Made by a program: the position numbers and the translations under genes. A stretch of 64,000 nt of DNA from Rhinopomastus cyanomelas (lineage: Eukaryota; Chordata; Aves; Bucerotiformes; Rhinopomastidae): the NCBI GenBank assembly GCA_013400115.1, contig VXBP01002288.1, forward strand, positions 300,368 through 364,367, read 5' to 3'. Positions 57,242 through 64,000 of this stretch are shown piece by piece. The number at the start of each line of letters is the position of its first letter. Positions within the stretch are counted from its first letter, which is position 1. The notes under the pieces were generated by a model. It ran no database searches. It was not told the DNA's origin and saw only the letters and a program-made list of their open reading frames with translations.

Positions 57242-57475
57242 TGTAATTTCAATTTGAGCAGGTTTATTGGCCTGAGGTATTGGGAAGTTGCTATGGCAAT
57301 TTGTGATTCTTTTTGAGTCTGTGAACGGGTACTAATAGTTTGGAGCTTCCAGTTTCAGGTTTCTAGCTCCTCCTCAAATTCCTCAAACAGAAAAACACTT
57401 TCATCTGTTTGAAAAAGATGCATGCTGTTGCTGCCCTAGGTACAGCAACCATCTTGCCTTGGGAATATGGTTAAA
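57242..57475 (+). mobile_element. LTR-like repeat, short copy
   Basis: A second, truncated copy of the repeat at 48177-48968, with matching start (TGTAATTTCAATTTGAGCAG), the GTTGCTATGGCAATTTGTGA block and the CAACCATCTTGCCTTGGGAA block. It has only the 5' portion; CR1 sequence follows within a few bases. Confidence 0.5.
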
Positions 57476-57484
57476 TAATTTAAG

Positions 57485-57830
57485 AGTTTAGTTTCCCTTT
57501 GCCCAGCATTCCAGCATGTCCAGGTCATACTGGATAGCAGCACAGCCCTCTGGTATGTCAACCACACCTCTCAGCTTTGTATCATCAGCAGTCTTGCTGA
57601 GGATAAACTCTGTCTCCTCCTTCAAGTTGTTGATGAATATATTAAACAATACTGGATGAAGGATCCTTGAGGAATATTGTTGGCCACAGGCTTTCAACTC
57701 AACCTCACGCTTCTGATTGTGACCCTCTGAGCTCTGCAATTCTACTAGCTCTTAATTCACATCACTGTTCACTTATCTAACTCACGCTGCATTAATTTCC
57801 TAATGAGGAAACTCATTAGATGTGCCATAA
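57485..57830 (-). mobile_element. CR1 LINE fragment: RT palm
   Basis: The minus-strand frame 57739-57488 reads LHPVLFNIFINNLKEETEFI, the catalytic box TADDTKLRG (FADD changed to TADD), and QYDLDMLECWAKGN. The 5' side continues to about 57830 (AACTCACGCTGCATTAATTT). There is no 3' tail; the left end abuts the LTR-like repeat. It could belong to the same original element as 57137-57240, split and partly deleted. Confidence 0.82.
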
Positions 57831-59309
57831 ACAATTTGCACATAATGCTGTATAGAATGTAATGAAAGACATAGACAGTATATGGAGGACACAGAACAGA
57901 GTAATCATATTGGAAAAGACATTAGAAAGTTTCTGGTCCGCATTTGGAGAAGAAAGAATGTTTACATTCTTATATGGGCATTAGCTAAAGTTGGCAGATA
58001 CCTTACAAAGTAGTTGATTATATTGGTTAAATATTTCCATTTCACACTGTCATGTTGCTGTTGATTTATGATATGGTGTATTATATAGTTGAATTAGTGC
58101 TTAGAGACCTCAGGATAAGAATATATTGTGCTAAAGAAAGAGCTGATCAATAATGTAGTCTTTAAAAAGGAGCATGTCCACTTAGGACTGGGCATGTGAA
58201 ATAAGGAAGGAGAAAAATAAGGAAAGTTAGAATTGGTTTTAAACAGATAAAATTAATTTGAAATTAAAATATATATTAAAATATATATGAAAAATATAAT
58301 AGGTGAATGTCATGTTGTGAGATCTGCGAGCTTTAAATAAAGAGCAAATTGTCAGAGTAAAATTCAGTTTCTGTTCCTTGTTTGAAAAGTGATCAATGCA
58401 AACTATTTATCCTTAAAATGTTAACAGAGTAGTACTGAAAGTATCTACTAGGACATTTCTGCATATCCCAGTTGAGTCACAGAGTGCTCTCTTATCTCAA
58501 TGACCTGTTTCAGATATCTGTCAGATTCCAAACACTTCATTTTGCATGGAATTGATAGATTTATTGCTCTACATGTTTTATTAACTAATCTATATCTCTA
58601 GAAATTCATAAAGCACATGTAAAAAAAAATTAAAAAATAATGGTTAATACCAAATTCTCAAAGTAACCTAAATATCAAACTGAGCCCAACATACTTAAAT
58701 TATTTGGTCATTTAGGTGCTACATTATCATTTAAGAAGACAGAAATGTTATTTCATTGTCAGCTATAAAAGTGTCTGAATATTGCCAATCTCAGTTCTGG
58801 CAATTTGTGTATTTATATCATTTCCAGAAAAATGCCTGTCTGTATGAGGGTCATATCATTGCCACATTTAAACTAACGCCAGATAAGGCAGCCTGCTCAA
58901 GTTATAACTCCTCATGTTTTGCAGGTCCTGCATTACACACAGAGACACATATTAGATGATTGTAGAATTCCTCCTGACTTGAAAAATCTGTGTATCTGAG
59001 ATAATACTTTACCTCTTCTCTGCCAGAATAATGTTTCAATAAAACATCCCAATACAAACATCCCAAGGTGACACAGATTGTTACATTTCAAATTCACATG
59101 ATAAATTTGGGTGAAAACAACATGAGCTCTCAAGATTAGAGGTACAACTTCCAACCCATGAAATATATGCATGTGTGATCTTTTAGACAGCAAAGTTGTT
59201 TACCCAGGGGCTCTTTCAAGTATCCTGTCATTACTGTTCTTAGATAAATCCTGTAAGAAGTAAACACCCACACTCACTTGTTGCATTAAAGCAAGAATGT
59301 GCTTGATTG
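57831..59309. other. AT-rich unique sequence, no gene recognised
   Basis: It contains an AT-rich repeat-like stretch around 58255-58300 (ATATATATTAAAATATATAT) and nothing else recognised. Confidence 0.5.
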
Positions 59310-59690
59310 AGTCCTTACCCTGAGAGGGGAAGCAGTTCAGAAACAGTGTCATCACTACCTGAAAGGAGATCCAAGCGAAGAAAAGGACATCATCTTTTCC
59401 CTGCTGACAAACGATAGGACTAGAGAAAATGTCTGCAAGTTGTACAAAGGAAGGTTTAGGCTGGATGGTAGGAAACATTTCTTCACTGAAAGGGTTAGCA
59501 ACCATTGGAATAGGCTGCCCAAGAAGGTGATGGAGTCACCAGCCCCTTAGGGATTTAAAGGATGTGTGAATCTGTTGCTTAGGGAGACAATTTAGTGACC
59601 GCCTCGCAGTGCTGGGTTAGACTTGATGATCTTAAAGATCTCTGGCAACCAAAAATATTCTGTGATTATATGATTCTGCATAGTTGTTAT
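59310..59690 (+). mobile_element. CR1 LINE 3' end, plus strand
   Basis: Plus-strand CR1 from the ORF2 C-terminal region (ACCTGAAAGGAGATCCAAGC, ATAGGACTAGAGAAAATGTC, GGAATAGGCTGCCCAAGAAG) through 3'UTR (CTTGATGATCTTAAAGATCT) to a tail of degraded octamers (TTCTGTGATTATATGATTCT). The left boundary is approximate. Confidence 0.9.
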
Positions 59691-62204
59691 GACAAGAAAA
59701 TATTAGTAAGATTACACTGTGGTTTCACTAGCTTTTGTGTCTAAGGGGTAGATTCTGGGGCTCAGAGATTTAGTTCTGTACAAATGTCAAATATTAAATG
59801 TTTAATGCTCATGCACTAATGACAATGGTGATGCACTCTCCTAGACACTGACTGCTGCACAGACAAATTCTCTTTCTCAGGGAAGGTGTTATAGTCAGAG
59901 GCCAAAAAGCCTGCTTTGTCACAGATCTTGCATTTAGGAGATTTAATTCCTCCTGTTTTCTTCTAGTTCTTCAGGGTAGATGTCCATAAAAGAAGCTCTT
60001 CCCATGAAGAAGAATTAGTGTAAAACACAGTTATCAAACAATGGAGTCCAATGTAATGTAAAAATTCCCCATTCTCATAACTAGGGGATTGGAAGTTCCA
60101 CAACTCCCGAAATGAAACCTGTAACTTAACTAGCTATTTTGACATATTTGATGGTGACAGTCTACAAACACTATATTAATCACAGACAATTTTTTAAAAC
60201 TAGCAAGAAATGAGTAGAAATTAAATTATCCAGAATACATTAGTCAAATTTGTTCAGCAGTTCTCTGAGCAGGATACTTCATGCTTTACAATTACCTTTA
60301 AAACCTCTCTTTATATTTGAGTATTTGGCAGGTGAACTTTGTGTTAAAGGGAAAGCCAAAAACAAATAAAATTTGGTTTGTATCATGACCAAAGTAAAAT
60401 TATATTCTTCCTAAAAATCAAAATTTTGGTTGGCAGCTTTTCTATGTGGAACGTAAGTATAATTTACATATATACAATACATAAGGTACATTTTAAAGAT
60501 CTTATTTTCTGTGAAAAAATTATTATAACTGATACAGCTAGTACTTGTGTGTGTGCAAAACAGGAGCAGCTCAAATGAACCACATTTATACATGATGTAT
60601 TATCACTGTACTGAGATGAGAATTTGAGCTAAGAATTAAAATAAGACAAACCCAAGCAACTGGCTCTAAAAAACAATCAAGATGACACCAGCTAAAACCA
60701 TTGTTCTGAAAAGTCTAAAATCCTAATTGCTCTCTTTAGTGGGGAGGTAAATTCCAGATTCGGTTAATTTCTTTTTAATCTGATGAATACATTTTCATTT
60801 TTATAAAGCCTAATAGATGGTTGATCTAATTTAAAGCTTATAAATTATACAGTTATATATAATGCAGTTATAGCATATAAGTCTAATGGACTGGTGATCT
60901 TTTTTAGAGATTCAAAGAATTGTTCAGCTCAGCACTCCCTGGATGATTAATTTTCAGTTATTATCTTTTTTGAAGTTGTGAATTGTTTAATATGAATTTG
61001 CCATGTGGATTACCAGTCTTAATAAGTGGTAAAAGTAGTTAAAATAATTACCAGTACGTCTTTGAAAGATATCAAAAATTTAAGAGACATTCATCAAAGA
61101 TGGAATTTTACATTATTTTTTTAATGGTAAAGGATGCAGCTCCCATTCAAACAAAAGTAAATAACACCCAAAAAGTGGTCATCATTTATTCAAAAAGAAA
61201 AGGATAGCCAATAGAGTTTTCCCTTAAAAGTCATGTTTCTTGCATCACTAGCTTCAAGATTCTTTACCTTAGACCATAACTAAACTAGAGGTTCATCTTT
61301 ATCAGCCATTCAGAATAAGACACTTTACATTATTTGTTGAAATTACAACTTATTTTGATAATGCAAATATTTTCTTTTACCAAATAAGAATTTTTAAAAG
61401 AATAATGAAAATAACGATTACAAATATGTCTTAACTGGTACAAAGGAACCGTATCATTAGTAAAACTCACACATACTTTAAAAGTGGTTGAACCATGCTA
61501 GTAGACTGTAAAACTATCCCAAAAATTGAAACTTTTGGGATATTAACCTCAATAGCTGTAATTTTCATTGAAGACACCTTTACAATTGCAATCCATCTAC
61601 AGTGGCAAAACTGGTGCTTCTAGATTTTAAATGAAATACTAAGTAAGAAGTTAGGTACAAGAAACACTAGTATACTTGGTACAGCCAGTGGAGTGAGACA
61701 AAGGTCCACTCTGTACAGGACAACAGTAACAGAGGGGAAAATTACCACAGTAGGCTTCCAAAGGCGTGGTTAAATGTCTTGGTACAGTGGGTACGTTATA
61801 TAATGCTGCCTATTCCCCAGATGAGAAATTCTTCCTAAGAAGCTGTTAATTTTAGCTGATTCTCCTTACTTTTCCTTCTTACGATTGAAAAGAGCAAAAG
61901 CAATTATCTTCCACAAAAATAGCCAGAAGATACAAAACCTTTTATTTACTTAACACAGTTCCTGATTCTTGGCTAAAAAGGGCTGACTCCAAGGAAATAA
62001 ATATTATGGTGCCCAAAGTACTCATAACCTGCCAACAGTCGTGTCAGACTTAAATATGCTAAATTCTTGCAAAAAACCCCAAAATCATTAGTTGAGTTTC
62101 TGAAAAACATATATTGTTCACAGCACTTATTGAGAATTTATACCGCAGCAGAACATTCAAACTTCTCTTTAGCTCCTGCACACTTATACAATTAATGAAT
62201 ACTG
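59691..62204. other. AT-rich unique sequence, no gene recognised
   Basis: 2.5 kb. A perfect 10-bp hairpin (TATCCCAAAA / TTTTGGGATA, 61515-61524 and 61533-61542, 8-nt loop) is the only structure noted. Confidence 0.5.
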
Positions 62205-62233
62205 ATCATAGAATCATAGACTCATAGAATCAT
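62205..62233 (-). mobile_element. CR1 tail octamers at the junction with a CR1 5' end
   Basis: ATCATAGAATCATAGACTCA and following bases are three to four octamers in minus orientation, with no 3'UTR attached. The sequence changes directly into the 5' end of a plus-strand CR1. It could be a tiny CR1 insertion or a pre-existing octamer array used as a target. Confidence 0.75.
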
Positions 62234-62582
62234 TTTCGCAGAGGTGCCTCACAGCAGCCGGAAGGGAGGAGTCTCGGTGGGGGCTTGGCTTCCAGTTTTT
62301 AAGGTTAAGAGCCTCTAGGGAGCACGGTGACCTGGGGCACAGCAAACAGGAGTAGGCAAACAAGATCGCAACTGGATTATAGGGAGGCAGTTTGCGCAGC
62401 AGTTCGCACAGGCAGGGCAAGCAGGTAGTGTAGCAGACGCCGCTTTGTTCTGTTAAGTCATGTTCGTTCTTGCTTTCAATCTTCTCTCTACTATCCTTCC
62501 CCTTGTTGGCAATGGGTGGAGTTAAATGATCAAGGGCTAAAGCAGCTGCTATGAGGGATTCGTTTGCGCAATCTCCCTGACC
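62234..62582 (+). promoter_or_regulatory. CR1 5'UTR with presumed internal promoter
   Basis: About 349 bp between the octamer junction and the ORF1 start codon, GC-richer than the flanking DNA. CR1 5'UTRs carry the internal Pol II promoter; I did not identify individual factor sites. It ends in CTGACCATGG, an A at -3 and G at +4 context for ORF1. Confidence 0.6.
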
Positions 62583-63646
62583 ATGGATGTGGCTGTTCAG
62601 ACTCCTGACTGCAGGGAATGCCTGAGTCTTATGCCACTGCAAGAGACCAGTGCCAGAAACACCTGCTTGTGTTGTGAGCAGGTGCATGACCTGCTCAGTA
62701 TGGTGGCTGAGTTAAGGGATGAGGTGGATAGGCTGAGGAGTATCTGAGAGTGTGAAAAGGAGATAGATTGGTGGAGTAGCACTCTCTCATCTCTTAGAGC
62801 TGCCCAGGAGTCACAGAAGCCTAGTATTTTCTATCATCGGGAAGAAGGCGCTCAGGAACTGGAAGAGATCTGGGCTTTGCCCCACAAGGAAGAAGGTAGG
62901 GTTCTCCCTGATGATGAGGAATGGGAACAGGTTCCCATTCGTGAGGGAAACAGAACCCTCTCCTGCCCCCCTCTGCCTTTCCAGATGCCACCTTTCCATC
63001 TGCCCTTGGGGAACAGGTTCGGGGCACTGGATTTTGGGGATCAGGATGAGGAGGTTGAAGACATTGTCTTAAGCAGAGAACCCCCAAGGAGCACCCTTAC
63101 AAAAAAACCCCTCAAAACCTCTGGTACGAAAAAGAAGAGAAGGGTGGTGGTTGTTAGTGACTCCTTTTTGAGGGGAACAGAAGGCCCCATGTGTAGACCA
63201 GACCCTTCCCACAGGGAGGTCTGCTGCTCCCAGGGACCTGGGTTCAGGATATCACCAGGAGGATACCTGAAGTCATTAAACCCACAGATTATTATCCGTT
63301 GTTGGTGGTACAAGCTGGCAGCGTTGAGGCTAGTGAGCGGGGAGTCAAGACTACTAAAAGGGAATTCAGGGAACTTGGTCAACTTATCGATGGAGTAGGT
63401 TTGCAGATAGTGTTTTCCTCGATCCCTGTAACAGCAGGGATGAATAATGAGACACGTAAGAGAATCCTTACTATTAACAGGTGGGTCAGGGGTTGGTGTG
63501 AACAGAAGAACATTGGGTTCTTTGATCATGGGGAAACATTTATTGATTATGGCTTGTTAGACTCAGGTGCGTTACATCTATCTAATAAGGGTAAAAGAGT
63601 ACTAGGCCATGAGTTAGCAGGCCTCATCAAGAGGGCTTTATACTAG
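62583..63646 (+). pseudogene. CR1 ORF1 (Cys-motif, coiled coil, SGNH esterase), lightly damaged
   Basis: ORF1 encodes an RNA-binding chaperone-like protein with an esterase domain. Start ATG at 62583 in a strong context; the first residues are MDVAVQTPDCRECLSL. Cysteine pairs CREC and CLCC are followed by a coiled coil (LLSMVAELRDEVDRLRS), broken by TGA at 62745-62747 (codon 55), probably a CGA-to-TGA change. The SGNH block I is VVVVSDSFLRG with the expected Ser. A single-base loss near 63227-63230 shifts the frame; the remainder reads DITRRIPEVIKPTDYYPLLV, FSSIPVTAG, GFFDHGE and LHLSNKGKRVLGHELAGLIK, ending TAG at 63644-63646. The Asp expected three residues before the catalytic His seems replaced by Gly. 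Inactive as sequenced. Confidence 0.88.
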
Positions 63647-63648
63647 GC

Positions 63649-64000
63649 TTGAAGGGGGAAGGGGATGGTACTGAAGTCTCCCGGGAGGTAATAATGGATG
63701 GTGTATCTACTCTGAAGACGAATGTATCGGCCCAACTGAGGTGTGTATATTTTAATGCACAAAGTATGGGCAACAAGCAGGAGGAACTTGAAGCCTTTGC
63801 ATGCCAGGAAAGGTATGACATAATTGCCATCACTGAAACGTGGTGGGATGAATCGCACGACTGGATGGGTATACACTATTCAGGAGAGACAGGCGAGGCA
63901 GAAGGGGTAGGGGGGTGGCCCTATATGTTGCTGAAATTCTGGAAGTCACGGAACTTAAGATCAGCGATGACAGAGTAGAGAGCCTATGGGTTCAGATTAC
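63649..64000 (+). pseudogene. Start of CR1 ORF2 (endonuclease), frameshifted, truncated by the window
   Basis: It opens two bases after the ORF1 stop. The frame has VYFNAQSMGNKQEELEAFAC with the endonuclease Asn, and DIIAITETWWDESHDWMG with the catalytic Glu intact. Near 63868 the frame changes; YTLFRRDRRGRRGRGVALYV and EVTELKISDDRVESLWVQI continue in another frame to the window edge. The RT lies beyond 64000. The frameshift means no intact ORF2 protein unless it is a sequencing or assembly error. Confidence 0.88.

Larger units (their letters stand above)
62234..64000 (+). mobile_element. 5' end of a full-length CR1 LINE (continues beyond the window)
   Basis: The only CR1 in the window retaining its 5'UTR, complete ORF1 region and the start of ORF2. 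The 5'UTR is GC-richer than the flanks. It would be expected to continue for roughly 2.5-3 kb to the right. It is a comparatively young element, because ORF1 reads through with one stop and one frameshift only. Confidence 0.9.

Overview
The window looks like intergenic or intronic nuclear DNA from a bird. The evidence is a large number of CR1 non-LTR retrotransposon copies carrying avian-type 3' ends (tandem octamers of the ATTCTGTG / ATTCTATG type) and several solo LTRs resembling avian ERVL-type LTRs. The single-copy background is AT-rich, and there is a scaffold-type N run at 40842-40932 plus one ambiguous base at 54827. I recognise no host exon, no functional RNA gene and no CRISPR array. 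Repeat family names come from recalled sequence resemblance, not from a database search.

Layout. 0.7-9 kb: short CR1 pieces in AT-rich DNA; one piece (5521-5940) has its 3' tail fused directly to RT coding sequence. 10.7-11.9 kb: two tandem CR1 pieces without tails, then an unexplained GC-richer block (11323-11893). 12.5-20.7 kb: scattered CR1 pieces, a purine tract with a G-quadruplex motif (about 14.16 kb), a decayed LTR ending near 15690, a GC-rich orphan block (about 18 kb) and a possible LTR end at 20476. 22.2-26.7 kb: a dense nest in which an ERVL-like LTR is split by a ~2 kb CR1, itself interrupted by a ~73 bp CR1 tail with a 5-bp target duplication; next to it a second CR1 is interrupted by a younger one. 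27-38.7 kb: isolated CR1 copies, a long CR1 (34070-35200), an LTR (about 35355-35956) and a very old amniote-type CR1 relic (about 37294). 39-42 kb: two adjoining CR1s and a narrow middle zone, with an element running from the ORF2 start to its 3' end, broken by the N gap; the missing RT core lies downstream instead. 45-48 kb: a solo LTR, then an old CR1 split by a GC-rich ~830 bp LTR. 48.2-53.1 kb: an LTR-like repeat, a tRNA-headed CR1-tailed SINE-like element (50092-50282), and an ERVL-like LTR split by a ~2 kb CR1. 53-62 kb: mostly AT-rich unique sequence. 62.2-64 kb: the 5' end of a full-length CR1 (5'UTR, ORF1, start of ORF2) running off the window.

There is no pathway or operon here. 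The useful information is retrotransposon stratigraphy: nested insertions give relative ages, and at least six CR1 3'-end types are present. The most interesting item is the tRNA-Lys-like/CR1 composite, which has the architecture of a CR1-mobilised SINE. The 62-64 kb CR1 is the most complete coding element, but its ORF1 has one stop and one frameshift, and ORF2 shifts frame in the endonuclease domain.
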